A stretch of DNA of 64,000 nt from Bacillota bacterium (GCA_029555205.1 JAKPTB010000143.1:1-64000); one strand, 5' to 3'; counted from the stretch's first letter, positions 35,712 to 44,283 are shown. The notes: a model not told the origin generated them from the letters alone. Translations and numbers: made by a program.

Positions 35712-36815
35712 GTGGGAGCCAAGAAAAGGGTAGTTGTGGCTATGAGCGGCGGGGTGGATAGTTCTGTTACCGCCGCTATTTTATTAGAACAGGGTTATGA
35801 AGTGATGGGGGTCACGATGCAATTCCGGAAGCCGGAAACGGCCCTGACAAAAGGGGAAAACGGCGGATGTCCTGCCCCGGATCCGGTTGAAGATGCCCGG
35901 CGGGTTGCCGGGCAACTGGGTATTCTCCATTATGTACTGGACTTCCAGGATATCTTCGAGGAAAAGGTAGTCCGCTATTTTACTTCGGAATACCTTGGCG
36001 GGCGTACACCCAACCCCTGTATTGCCTGTAACCGGTATGTAAAGTTCGGAGCACTTTTGACAAAAACCCTTGAACTGGGAGCTGATTACCTGGCTACCGG
36101 TCATTATGCCCGGGTGGGTTTCAGCGACCGCTACGGCCGTTACGCAATCCGGCGCCCGGTTGACCGCAAAAAAGACCAGACCTATGTCCTGTACCGCCTG
36201 ACCCAGGATCAGATTGCCCATACTTTGATGCCTCTGGGTGAATACACTAAAGAACAGGTACGGAAAATGGCGGCCGACTTCGGTCTGCAGGTTGCAGGTA
36301 AAGCTGAAAGCCAGGACCTGTGTTTTATTACGCAGGGCAGCTACCAGGATTACCTGCGGGAAAAGGCAATCAATTACCAGCCCGGGCCGTTTTTAGATAT
36401 GCAAGGTGAAATTATTGGAACCCACAGAGGAATACCATTTTACACAATAGGCCAGCGCAGGGGTTTAAATCTGGCGGCAGGGGAGCGTCTTTACGTGGTC
36501 CGGATCGATGCTGAAAACAACACCATTACCCTGGGCCCGGAAAAAGCTATTTGGGGAAAATGTTTAAGAGCAGAAGAACCCAATCTGATCCTCTTTGAAA
36601 AACTGCCGGGACCAATTGAGGTAGAAGCACAGGTACGCTACAACGGCCGCCCGTCCAAAGCTATTTTGAAAGCTATGGACGGGAATACTTTGCAAGTCTG
36701 TTTTTTAAGGCCTCAGCGCTCCATTACCCCGGGGCAGTCTGTTGTATTTTACCTGGGAGATTACCTGGCCGGCGGTGCAACCATTGAGGAAACCCTAAAC
36801 AACATGGATCTCTAA
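35712..36815 (+). CDS. mnmA: tRNA-specific 2-thiouridylase MnmA
   Basis: Makes 2-thiouridine at wobble position 34 of Lys, Glu and Gln tRNAs. The PP-loop VAMSGGVDSSV and GQRRGLNLA are present. The first catalytic Cys region reads NPCIACNRYVKF (C103 and C106), with CxxC instead of the NPDxxCN of E. coli; the second is C204 (ESQDLCFI). CxxC-type thiouridylases may be Fe-S dependent. AAAGGTGAG at 35698-35706 overlaps GTG 35703, so GTG 35712 is preferred. Confidence 0.94.
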   Translation: MGAKKRVVVAMSGGVDSSVTAAILLEQGYEVMGVTMQFRKPETALTKGENGGCPAPDPVEDARRVAGQLGILHYVLDFQDIFEEKVVRYFTSEYLGGRTPNPCIACNRYVKFGALLTKTLELGADYLATGHYARVGFSDRYGRYAIRRPVDRKKDQTYVLYRLTQDQIAHTLMPLGEYTKEQVRKMAADFGLQVAGKAESQDLCFITQGSYQDYLREKAINYQPGPFLDMQGEIIGTHRGIPFYTIGQRRGLNLAAGERLYVVRIDAENNTITLGPEKAIWGKCLRAEEPNLILFEKLPGPIEVEAQVRYNGRPSKAILKAMDGNTLQVCFLRPQRSITPGQSVVFYLGDYLAGGATIEETLNNMDL

Positions 36816-36834
36816 GCTGGCAAAACTGCCCCGC

Positions 36835-36852
36835 CGGGCTGTAAACAGCCCG
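36835..36852 (+). other. stem-loop after mnmA
   Basis: CGGGCTG at 36835-36841 pairs with CAGCCCG at 36846-36852, loop TAAA. A T run occurs only 24 bases later (36877-36884), so a terminator is possible but not typical. The gap to 37132 contains no supported gene. Confidence 0.4.
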
Positions 36853-37132
36853 CATTAAACAGTAATAATAGCAGCGTTTTTTTTAGAAAGCTCATTAGTT
36901 TTATTCAGGTGCTCAGGTAAAAACTGAAATGGTTTTCCTTAACGTTTCCTTCTTAGTTTTATGTTCTACGTAGATCTTATTTTTGTGTTTTCTATCTTAA
37001 ATGACTACCCTTTAAAAATTGGTTTTATTTCTGATTGAATTTTTTTTTTGAGAGTGGGCATAATAGCTCTTAAAGGCCGAATAATCAGCCAGTTATTGGG
37101 ATTTATCATTGATTCACTGGGGGGCGGAATAT

Positions 37133-37306
37133 TTGAGATGCCCGATCTGTGGCGGTAAAGCTACCGGGAAGGTAGGTATTGACCAGTTTTACTGCTGGGA
37201 CTGCTGCGTTGAATACAGGATTAACAAAGAAGGGGTTCAGATTTACGAGGTTGCCGAGGATGGAAGTCTTGTGGCTTTTGACCCGCAAAACGAGTTCTTA
37301 CTTTGA
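37133..37306 (+). CDS. small zinc-ribbon protein
   Basis: 57 residues beginning MRCPICGGKATG. Two CxxC knuckles (C3/C6 and C21/C24, with an extra C25) form a rubredoxin- or zinc-ribbon-like site. The open frame starts at 37109, but GGGGGGCGGA at 37119-37128 favours TTG 37133. Function unknown. It overlaps closely with the next small gene (stop 37306, next ATG 37308), so the two are probably co-translated. Confidence 0.6.
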   Translation: MRCPICGGKATGKVGIDQFYCWDCCVEYRINKEGVQIYEVAEDGSLVAFDPQNEFLL

Positions 37307-37328
37307 GATGGACGGGGGTGACCTTAGC

Positions 37329-37517
37329 GTGCGCAGGACATTTTGGAGAGGCGTGATCGCCGGTAGTATTCTAGGGGCTGCTGTGAGCATGATGGCAGCG
37401 GGTGGAATACAAAGGCAGGGAAAAAAAAGCATCCTGGGATCCACAGCCAGGGGTAGAAACCGGGCCGACAGGATGATGCGGAGAGTCTCGAAAACAGTTA
37501 ACAACCTGATTAAATAG
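37329..37517 (+). CDS. small membrane-anchored protein, YtxH-like in layout
   Basis: 62 residues: one membrane segment near the N-terminus (GVIAGSILGAAVSMMAAGG) followed by a basic tail (RGRNRADRMMRRVSK). No family is certain. ATG 37308 lacks a ribosome site, whereas GGGGGTGA at 37314-37321 lies 7 bases before GTG 37329. A terminator follows directly. Confidence 0.6.
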   Translation: MRRTFWRGVIAGSILGAAVSMMAAGGIQRQGKKSILGSTARGRNRADRMMRRVSKTVNNLIK

Positions 37518-37525
37518 GACACATT

Positions 37526-37555
37526 AAAGTGGGGAGAACAATCTCCTCACTTTTT
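37526..37555 (+). terminator. terminator before the AI-2E family gene
   Basis: 12-bp stem with one G-T pair (37526-37537 with 37542-37553, loop ACAA), ending in five T residues. Confidence 0.88.
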
Positions 37556-37557
37556 CC

Positions 37558-38628
37558 TTGGTGGTGTGCAGGATAGCCTGGTGGACTGAGCAGAAAAAAG
37601 GGCGGCTGTTATTTTCGCTGTTATTCTCATTAATCCTTTTGACAATTAGCCTGTATGTTCTATACCTGCTGCGGGGGTTGTTTATTTCCTTTATTCTGGC
37701 GGTTTTGATTATCTACCTGATCTACCCCCTGGTATTTGCCATTGAAAAAAGAGGCACTCCAAGGGTATTGGCCATCCTGATTGCCTACCTCGCACTTTTT
37801 TTTGTAGTTGCCGGTATCTTTATGTATGGAGTGCCGCGGATAGTCAATCAGCTGCACGGCCTGGAGGAAACGATTCCCCTCTATACTGAACAATTCTATG
37901 AAATGCTCCACTTTATCCAGGTGCGCTTAAATAATCTCGGAGTTGGCGAAAGCGTCAGGCAGGTGATTGATGAAAGGGTCTCCTGGTTTGAAGATAACAT
38001 GCTCCAATTAGTCAGGGGTGCCGTTGCCACTTTGATTGGGATGGTTGGTTATATCTTTAAAATTATTCTGGCCCCGGTCCTGGCTTTTTACTTTCTTAAA
38101 GATATCGAAAACATCCATCGCAAAGCTGTCTTAATCATACCGGCAGAAAGAAGGGAGGATATTGTTCAACTATTTCAGGAGATAAACCAGATCTTAACCA
38201 GTTACACCAGGGGCTACCTTCTGGTAGCTGCAATTGTTGGGGGCTTGACTACTCTGGCCATGGCCTTGCTGGGTGTAGATTTTGCGCTTATGCTCGGTAT
38301 TTTTGCAGGTCTGACCGAATTAATCCCCTATTTCGGTCCTGTCATCGGGGCAATTCCCGCAGTTAGCCTGGCCGTACTGGGGTCAAAATGGCTGGCCTTA
38401 AAAGTAGTCCTTGCCTTTATTATCATCCACCAGTTGGAAGGGAGCATTATTTCCCCCAAGATCCTGGGAGATAAAGTTGGCCTGCATCCATTAGTTGTTA
38501 TTGTCAGCCTTTTAATCGGAGGAGAGTTGTATGGACTGGTGGGAATGCTCCTGGCAGTTCCGGTTTCAGCTATACTAAAAGTTATAATTAAGTATTTCAT
38601 CTATAGAATTAAGGCTGCTGATAATTAA
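37558..38628 (+). CDS. AI-2E family membrane transporter (YrrI-like)
   Basis: About 356 residues with seven to eight membrane segments; PF01594-type features are the LAPVLAFYFLKD motif, GLTELIPYFGPVIGAIPA and IIHQLEGSIISPKILGDKVGLHP. Members export small molecules or ions in exchange for protons or sodium; AI-2 export applies to a few only. The start is uncertain: TTG 37558, GTG 37561 and GTG 37564 all lack a clear ribosome site because the terminator T run is just upstream. Location before alaS matches Bacillus yrrI. Confidence 0.87.
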   Translation: MVVCRIAWWTEQKKGRLLFSLLFSLILLTISLYVLYLLRGLFISFILAVLIIYLIYPLVFAIEKRGTPRVLAILIAYLALFFVVAGIFMYGVPRIVNQLHGLEETIPLYTEQFYEMLHFIQVRLNNLGVGESVRQVIDERVSWFEDNMLQLVRGAVATLIGMVGYIFKIILAPVLAFYFLKDIENIHRKAVLIIPAERREDIVQLFQEINQILTSYTRGYLLVAAIVGGLTTLAMALLGVDFALMLGIFAGLTELIPYFGPVIGAIPAVSLAVLGSKWLALKVVLAFIIIHQLEGSIISPKILGDKVGLHPLVVIVSLLIGGELYGLVGMLLAVPVSAILKVIIKYFIYRIKAADN

Positions 38629-38640
38629 AAGAGGGTATTC

Positions 38641-38670
38641 TTGACACAGAAGAGGGATATTTTGTATAAT
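38641..38670 (+). promoter_or_regulatory. promoter of alaS
   Basis: TTGACA at 38641-38646, an 18-base spacer and TATAAT at 38665-38670. It starts 12 bases after the AI-2E family stop codon. Confidence 0.8.
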
Positions 38671-38770
38671 TATAGCGCAAAAATAACAACAATTTGTAAA
38701 CAAGGGTTACTTAAAACGCATATTAGACGAATAATGCAGTAAAATGATGATACTTATTTGCTTTGACCTT

Positions 38771-38840
38771 TACCGGGGTGGCGCCTTGGAGGAGCCTTTC
38801 CGTCCCGTAAAGAATTTCTTTAAGGAGGAAAGGTTTTTTG
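38771..38840 (+). ncRNA. T-box-type antiterminator and terminator upstream of alaS
   Basis: CGGGG (38774-38778) can pair with TCCCG (38803-38807), leaving a bulge TGGCGCC like the T-box TGGNACC, and GGAGG (38788-38792) can pair with TTTCC. The competing terminator is 38795-38801 with 38827-38833, extended by TCC/GGA and TAAAGA/TCTTTA, then six T residues. Its 3' arm hides AAGGAGG (38822-38828). Only about 95 bases separate the promoter start from this domain, and no Stem I with loop-E or specifier is recognisable. Confidence 0.6.
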
Positions 38841-38987
38841 ATTGCAGTTCAAAAGGACAAAACAGCGTTGCAGTTCTGCTGCCAGGAAGCGCAAGTTAGT
38901 TTGGCAGAGCTGGGTTTAACCGGTGTTGATGAATTGCGCTTTTCCCAGTTATTTCTACAGGAGGTTATTAATCTTGATGACCGGTAA
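38838..38987 (+). CDS. possible 49-residue upstream ORF overlapping alaS
   Basis: AAGGAGG at 38822-38828 lies 9 bases before TTG 38838. The frame runs 49 codons (start MIAVQKDKTALQFCC, end EVINLDDR) and stops at TAA 38985, 11 bases past the alaS ATG in another frame. No family is recognised. Its ribosome site lies within the terminator hairpin, so it is exposed only when that hairpin is open. Overlap with the alaS start suggests coupling. Confidence 0.4.
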   Translation: MIAVQKDKTALQFCCQEAQVSLAELGLTGVDELRFSQLFLQEVINLDDR

Positions 38988-41616
38988 TGAAATTAGAGAG
39001 AGTTTTTTAAAGTTTTTCGAAAGCAAGGGACACAAAAGACTGCCAAGCGCTTCCCTGATTCCCTTAAACGACCCCAGTATTCTTTGGACAGCAGCGGGTA
39101 TGGTACCCTTCAAACCATTTTTTACCGGAGCGGCCAAGCCTGAGTTCAACAGGGTTACAACCTGTCAGAAATGCATCCGCACACCGGATATCGAATCTGT
39201 GGGCAGAACTGCCAGACACCATACTTTTTTCGAAATGCTCGGCAATTTTTCCTTCGGCGATTATTTTAAAGAATCCGCCATACCCTGGGCCTGGGAGTAC
39301 GTCACGGAACACCTTAAACTTCCGGCGGACAAGCTCTGGGTTACAATCTATCTGGATGACGACGAAGCTTACGAAATCTGGCACAATGTCGTCAAGGTTC
39401 CGGCTGAGCGCATTGTCAGGATGGGTAAGGATACAAACTTCTGGGAGATTGGTGTGGGTCCTTGCGGCCCCTGTTCGGAAATATACGTGGATCTTGGTGC
39501 GGAAAGAGGCTGCGGCTCGCCCGATTGCAAGGTTGGTTGCGATTGTGACCGCTATCTTGAAATCTGGAACCTTGTCTTTATCCAGTTTTTTAAAGATGAA
39601 CAGGGCAACTACACGCCCCTGGAGCAAAAGGGTATTGATACGGGGTTTGGCCTGGAACGGGTGGCGTCAGTAATGCAGGGCGTCTCCTCCAACTTCGACA
39701 CCGACCTCTTAAGGGAAATAATGGATTTTACAGCTGGTCTTTTCGGTCTGGTCTACGGAAGGGAGGAAAAGGTTGATGTCGCTTTAAAGGTGATTGCCGA
39801 CCACTCCCGGGCAATTACCTTTGCTATTACAGACGGAGCCCTTCCCTCCAACGAAGGCAGGGGTTACGTTATCCGGCGCCTGCTCAGGCGGGCAGTTCGT
39901 TTCGGCAGGCTCCTGGGCATTCAGGAACTCTTTTTAGACAAAGTTGCCGGAGCTGTAATCCGGCAGATGGGCCATACCTACCCTGAACTTGTTGAACGCC
40001 GGGATCACGTACTCAGGGTGATCAGGAGCGAGGAAGAGCGCTTTGGAGAAACCTTAAGCCAGGGTACGGAAATGTTAAACCGGATCATAATGGATACAAA
40101 AAAAGCCGGCAGTTTAACTATCCCGGGAGTTGATGCTTTCAGACTCTACGATACCTATGGTTTTCCACTGGAACTGACCCAGGAAATGGCATCTGAGCAA
40201 GGGCTGTCCGTTGATGTGGACGCTTTTAAAGAGGCCATGGAAGATCAAAGGAAAAGGGCCAGGAGCGCCCGGCAGGAGGTTGAATATATCTCTGAGCGGG
40301 ATGCCCTTTTCAGGGAAATCCGTGAAGCAAAGGGAGAAACCACCTTTGTAGGCTACGATTCCCTGGAAGCAAATGCTATTGTCCTTGGTTTATTTCAGAA
40401 CGGCAAGAAAGTAGAATCTGCTGCTGCAGGGGCAGAAGTGGAACTGGTTCTGGACGTTACCCCATTTTACGCTGAATCGGGAGGTCAGGTAAGCGACCGC
40501 GGTCAAATTACGGGGCCCGGGTTAAGTATAGAAATCGAGGAAGTTTTCAAACCTGTAGAGAACCTATTCGTTCACCGGGGCAAAGTGGTAAAAGGTGTAG
40601 TAAAAGAGTATGAGCCGGTACTGGCGCAGGTTGACCGCCGCAGAAGGCTGGCGACCTGCCGGAACCACTCGGCCACTCACCTGCTGCACAGGGCTCTGAA
40701 GGAAGTTTTGGGCGATCATGTTAACCAGGCCGGTTCCCTGGTTGAACCTGAACGGCTGCGCTTTGACTTCACCCATTATGCCGCAGTTACCCAGGATGAA
40801 TTAAAGAAAATTGAAAACACTGTCAACCGCGCCGTGATGGCCAACCTGACGGTGGACGTTCTCGAAACCTCCCTGGCAGAAGCCCGTTCCATGGGCGCCG
40901 CAGCCCTTTTCGGTGAAAAGTACGGAGAGCGGGTCAGGGTTGTGAAAATGGGAGATTTCAGCCTGGAGTTATGCGGGGGAACGCATTTGCGTTCCACTTC
41001 AGAGATTGGTTTGTTAAAGTTGACCGGAGAGAGCAGTGTAGGGGCCGGACTTCGCCGGGTTGAGGCAGTCACCGGAGAGGGCGCCCTGAGCTATATCGAG
41101 GCCAGGGAAGAGCAACTGGCCGGAATTGCCCGTCTGGTAAAAGCGGCGCCACACGAAATTATGCAACGCGTGGAAAGCCTGTTGAAGAGCATTAAAGACC
41201 TGGAGGCCGAGAGCGAAGCCCTTCAAGCCCGGCTGGCCAGGTACCAGGTCAACGACCTGCTTGACCGTGTAAAAACTGTAAGGGGAGTTAAAGTTCTTGC
41301 GGGACGGACTGTGGCGCCCGACATGGACAGCCTGCGGGGGATGGTCGATCTCTTAAGAGACAAAATCGGATCAGGGGTAATCGTGCTTGGCAGCGGCAAC
41401 GCAGCAGGTGAAAAAGTCAATCTGGTTGCGGCTGTAACCAGGGACTTATTGAATAAGGGGCTTCATGCCGGTAAACTGGTCAAGGAACTGGCCGCTGTAG
41501 TAGGTGGTGGCGGTGGAGGCCGGCCTGATCTGGCGCAAGCAGGGGGTAAAGACCTGTCCCGTCTGGATGAGGCCCTCGAGCAGGCCCTCGGGGTTGTTGA
41601 AAGTCAGCTGAAATAG
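38977..41616 (+). CDS. alaS: alanyl-tRNA synthetase
   Basis: Class II synthetase with editing. The 879 residues contain the N-terminal catalytic domain (FFESKGHKRLPSASLIP, TTCQKCIRTPDIESVGRTARHHTFFEM), the editing-domain zinc motif HSATHLLH with CGGTH, and a C-terminal DHHA1 domain with GGGGGGRPDLAQAGG. The frame is open from 38923, but homologues begin MTGNEIRESFL. AGGAGG (38959-38964) suits TTG 38974 slightly better than ATG 38977; either start is possible. Confidence 0.96.
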   Translation: MTGNEIRESFLKFFESKGHKRLPSASLIPLNDPSILWTAAGMVPFKPFFTGAAKPEFNRVTTCQKCIRTPDIESVGRTARHHTFFEMLGNFSFGDYFKESAIPWAWEYVTEHLKLPADKLWVTIYLDDDEAYEIWHNVVKVPAERIVRMGKDTNFWEIGVGPCGPCSEIYVDLGAERGCGSPDCKVGCDCDRYLEIWNLVFIQFFKDEQGNYTPLEQKGIDTGFGLERVASVMQGVSSNFDTDLLREIMDFTAGLFGLVYGREEKVDVALKVIADHSRAITFAITDGALPSNEGRGYVIRRLLRRAVRFGRLLGIQELFLDKVAGAVIRQMGHTYPELVERRDHVLRVIRSEEERFGETLSQGTEMLNRIIMDTKKAGSLTIPGVDAFRLYDTYGFPLELTQEMASEQGLSVDVDAFKEAMEDQRKRARSARQEVEYISERDALFREIREAKGETTFVGYDSLEANAIVLGLFQNGKKVESAAAGAEVELVLDVTPFYAESGGQVSDRGQITGPGLSIEIEEVFKPVENLFVHRGKVVKGVVKEYEPVLAQVDRRRRLATCRNHSATHLLHRALKEVLGDHVNQAGSLVEPERLRFDFTHYAAVTQDELKKIENTVNRAVMANLTVDVLETSLAEARSMGAAALFGEKYGERVRVVKMGDFSLELCGGTHLRSTSEIGLLKLTGESSVGAGLRRVEAVTGEGALSYIEAREEQLAGIARLVKAAPHEIMQRVESLLKSIKDLEAESEALQARLARYQVNDLLDRVKTVRGVKVLAGRTVAPDMDSLRGMVDLLRDKIGSGVIVLGSGNAAGEKVNLVAAVTRDLLNKGLHAGKLVKELAAVVGGGGGGRPDLAQAGGKDLSRLDEALEQALGVVESQLK

Positions 41617-41619
41617 CTA

Positions 41620-41645
41620 AAAAAACCCGGATAACCGGGTTTTTT
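41620..41645 (+). terminator. terminator after alaS
   Basis: AAAAAACCCGG (41620-41630) pairs with CCGGGTTTTTT (41635-41645), loop ATAA. Confidence 0.93.
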
Positions 41646-41760
41646 ACTTGTTTGATTAACTTTCGGGTTAGAGGAGTCTGTTTTAAGGAAATACTAAGCA
41701 AAAGTACCTAAAATACCATTATCATGTCACCGGAAACATACACAAAAAATCATCCCGGGT

Positions 41761-42228
41761 TTATCCCGTAGTCGCCGGGGGAGCATAGATCATGGCAATT
41801 TCTTCACAATTGGGGAATTTGGGGCAATTGACGCATTCCTTCCATACTTTTTGAGGCAGTGATTCCTTGCTTATAACTTTAAAGCCGCACTTTTCGAAAA
41901 ACTTTTGCTGGTAGGTAAGCACGAAGACCTGGGGTATGGCCAGTTCCCGCGCTTCTTCCAGAAACATGTTGACCAGCTGCCGGCCCACACCCTGTCTGGC
42001 ATACTCCGGCGCTACAGCCAGCGCCCTGATTTCGGCAAGGTCTTCCCAGATAATGTGCAGCGAACCGGCTGCGATAACCCTTTCCCCGTCACAGGCAATG
42101 GTAAACTCCCGCAGGCTTTCATAAAGCAAGGTCCGGGGACGGGCCAGCATTAGACCCTTTTCCGCATAGTAAGTAATCAGAGCGTGAATTGCTTCTACAT
42201 CGGTAATTTTAGCTTTCCTGAAGTTCAT
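41761..42228 (-). CDS. GNAT-family N-acetyltransferase, short ArgA-like
   Basis: 155 residues. The acetyl-CoA loop is ARQGVG (77-82), followed by FLEEARE and the YQQKFFEKCGFK region. It resembles the short single-domain N-acetylglutamate synthases of Clostridia, which catalyse the first step of arginine synthesis; this is from similarity only. Three cysteines near the C-terminus (C132, C135, C141) are a further feature. It stands alone on the minus strand between alaS and ireB. Confidence 0.75.
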   Translation of the reverse strand: MNFRKAKITDVEAIHALITYYAEKGLMLARPRTLLYESLREFTIACDGERVIAAGSLHIIWEDLAEIRALAVAPEYARQGVGRQLVNMFLEEARELAIPQVFVLTYQQKFFEKCGFKVISKESLPQKVWKECVNCPKFPNCEEIAMIYAPPATTG

Positions 42229-42282
42229 TTATAGTTCACCTTTCCCTGGAATTAGTAATTATTATATATTACTTAAAGGAAT

Positions 42283-42321
42283 CACTCAATATCTTTTAAT
42301 TATCGCTCAATATCTTTTAAT
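42283..42321. repeat. 18-bp direct repeat upstream of ireB
   Basis: CTCAATATCTTTTAAT occurs at 42285-42300 and 42306-42321, 21 bases apart (two helical turns). It lies in the divergent spacer between the GNAT gene and ireB and could be a pair of same-face binding sites or a slippage duplication. Confidence 0.55.
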
Positions 42322-42513
42322 CAGGTTTGTGACAGTAGCCGGGCAGGAAAAGAAATTCCACTGAAGAATATATAAAGATTTAGCAAAAACTATAAACTAA
42401 TGATAGAATGAAATTATAACAGGGAAGATCTTCAAGCCAGGTTTTCTTTGAGCTTTAAAAAGTTGTTAATAATACACTTTTCATTGTAATTTGACAGGAA
42501 GGAGGTTACCAAA

Positions 42514-42774
42514 ATGTCCTGGGAAGATTCGGAAAAAACCATGATGTTTAGCGTTCAGGCCGAAGAAGTAAACCAGGCCCGCGACATTTTACATCAGGTA
42601 TATGCAGCCTTAAAGGAAAAAGGTTACAATCCGATTAATCAGCTTGTAGGGTACCTTTTATCGGGTGACCCTGCTTATATAACCAGTCACGGAAATGCCC
42701 GCAGCCTGATTCGCCGCCTGGAAAGGGACGATTTACTGGAGGAACTGGTCAAAAACTATTTAAATAAAAAATAA
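42514..42774 (+). CDS. ireB: IreB family regulatory phosphoprotein (UPF0297/YrzL)
   Basis: 86 residues matching IreB, a substrate of the Ser/Thr kinase IreK in Enterococcus that affects envelope stress. The Thr-rich start [10 protein letters not shown] contains the phosphorylated region, and [21 protein letters not shown] is diagnostic. GGAAGGAGG precedes ATG 42514. The usual partners ruvX and a DUF1292 gene follow, but an aldo/keto reductase gene is interposed. Confidence 0.93.
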   Translation: MSWEDSEKTMMFSVQAEEVNQARDILHQVYAALKEKGYNPINQLVGYLLSGDPAYITSHGNARSLIRRLERDDLLEELVKNYLNKK

Positions 42775-42811
42775 TAATTAAACGGATGTAACGGGCAAGG
42801 AGATGGATTCT

Positions 42812-43759
42812 TTGCTTTACCGGCTTCTTGGAGAAACCAAAATGGAGGTATCACGCCTTTGTTTCGGGGCGCTGACCATTGGTTCACTCCAGGCTAATTT
42901 GCCCCTGGCTGAAGGAGCAGGGGTTATCCGGAGTGCCCTGGAGTCAGGGGTTAATTTTATTGATACAGCAGAGCTTTACGACACTTACAAATATATCAGA
43001 CAGGCCATCCAGGGCTTTGAACGGGATGTTATAATCGCTTCAAAATGCTATGCCTATACCTATGAAGGTATGCGCGAGAGCGTGGAAAAGGCGCTAAAAG
43101 AACTGGGCAGGGATTATATAGATATCTTTATGCTTCACGAACAGGAATCGATCTTAACCATCAAGGGACACTGGGAAGCCATCGAATACCTGATCAAGGC
43201 TAAAGAGCAAGGCACTGTCCGGGCTATCGGTATTTCAACCCACCATGTAGAAGGTGTCCTGGGCGCCGCCTCAATTCCTGAAATCGATGTGATCCACCCC
43301 CTGATCAATATCGCCGGGATCGGCATTAGAGGGGGAACGCTGGAGGATATGTTAAAGGCAATCAAAACAGCTGCAAAGGCCGGCAAGGGACTTTACGCCA
43401 TGAAGGCCCTGGGTGGCGGGAACCTCCTTGAACGGACGGAGGAAGCTTTTGATTTTATTCTTGGCATTCCCGAATTCGCCTCGGTAGCTGTGGGGATGAG
43501 GACCCAGGAAGAAGTGGCATACAATACACGCCTTTTCAGTGGCCAGCGGGTACCGGAGCAAATTAAGTCTGCCGTAAGGCGCCTTCCAAGGCGTCTGCAT
43601 CTGGAAAACTGGTGCACCGGCTGCGGGAAATGCATCCTGCGCTGCCGCTCCGCCGCCTTAAGCCTGTCCGGAGGCAGGGCCGTGGTGGACAGTCAGCATT
43701 GCACCCTCTGCGGCTATTGCGGTTCTGTTTGCCCAAATTTCTGCATAAAGGTGATTTAA
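42812..43759 (+). CDS. aldo/keto reductase with C-terminal ferredoxin domain
   Basis: About 315 residues. The AKR barrel shows the catalytic set: Asp and Tyr in FIDTAELYDTY, Lys in IASKCYAY, His in FMLHEQE. The last 60 residues carry two 4Fe-4S motifs, CTGCGKCILRC and CTLCGYCGSVC. The substrate is unknown; fused forms are common in anaerobes. ATG 42803 touches the AAGGAG, so TTG 42812 is preferred (start LYRLLGETKMEVSRL). It interrupts the ireB-ruvX pair. Confidence 0.88.
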   Translation: MLYRLLGETKMEVSRLCFGALTIGSLQANLPLAEGAGVIRSALESGVNFIDTAELYDTYKYIRQAIQGFERDVIIASKCYAYTYEGMRESVEKALKELGRDYIDIFMLHEQESILTIKGHWEAIEYLIKAKEQGTVRAIGISTHHVEGVLGAASIPEIDVIHPLINIAGIGIRGGTLEDMLKAIKTAAKAGKGLYAMKALGGGNLLERTEEAFDFILGIPEFASVAVGMRTQEEVAYNTRLFSGQRVPEQIKSAVRRLPRRLHLENWCTGCGKCILRCRSAALSLSGGRAVVDSQHCTLCGYCGSVCPNFCIKVI

Positions 43760-43760
43760 A

Positions 43761-44204
43761 TTGCGCTTCATGGGTCTGGATCTGGGAGAAAAAAGAATCG
43801 GGGTAGCCCTGAGCGACCCCCTGGGCTGGACCGCCCAGGGACTGCAGGTGATTCCAGTCAGTGGTTCCCTGGAAAACAGCATTGCCAGCATTCAAACCAT
43901 TGTGCGCCAGTATGAAGTGGAGAGAATAATTGTAGGTATGCCCAGAAACATGGACGGAAGTTTAAGTCCATTAGCCAAAAAAGCAAAACAGTTCGCCGGC
44001 TTGCTGTCAAAAAGACTGGGCCTGCCTGTGGAAATGTATGATGAACGGCTGACTACCCTGGCTGCGGAGAGAGTATTGCTTGAGGCCGATCTAAGCAGAA
44101 GCAGGCGTCGCAAAGTCGTTGATAAAGTGGCTGCGGTTTTGATCCTGCAGGGTTATCTCGATGCCCTGGCCTCTAAGGATAAAAAAGAAGAGCGCTTTGA
44201 ATAG
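43761..44204 (+). CDS. ruvX: RuvX/YqgF-family nuclease, Holliday junction resolvase-like
   Basis: 147 residues with the RNase H-like fold: MGLDLGEKRIGVALSD at the start, the VGMPRNMDGS loop, and YDERLTTLAAERVL. Members process the 5' end of 16S rRNA in E. coli and can cleave junctions in vitro. TTG 43761 lies one base after the previous stop and is probably coupled to it. Confidence 0.92.
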   Translation: MRFMGLDLGEKRIGVALSDPLGWTAQGLQVIPVSGSLENSIASIQTIVRQYEVERIIVGMPRNMDGSLSPLAKKAKQFAGLLSKRLGLPVEMYDERLTTLAAERVLLEADLSRSRRRKVVDKVAAVLILQGYLDALASKDKKEERFE

Positions 44205-44224
44205 CAGTAATAGCCACAGTTTCC

Positions 44225-44253
44225 TTGACATGTGGAAAAATTTAATATAAAAT
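44225..44253 (+). promoter_or_regulatory. promoter of the DUF1292 gene
   Basis: TTGACA at 44225-44230, a 17-base spacer and TAAAAT at 44248-44253. Confidence 0.65.
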
Positions 44254-44283
44254 GAGCTATAAACTCTGGAAGAGGTGAAAGTA

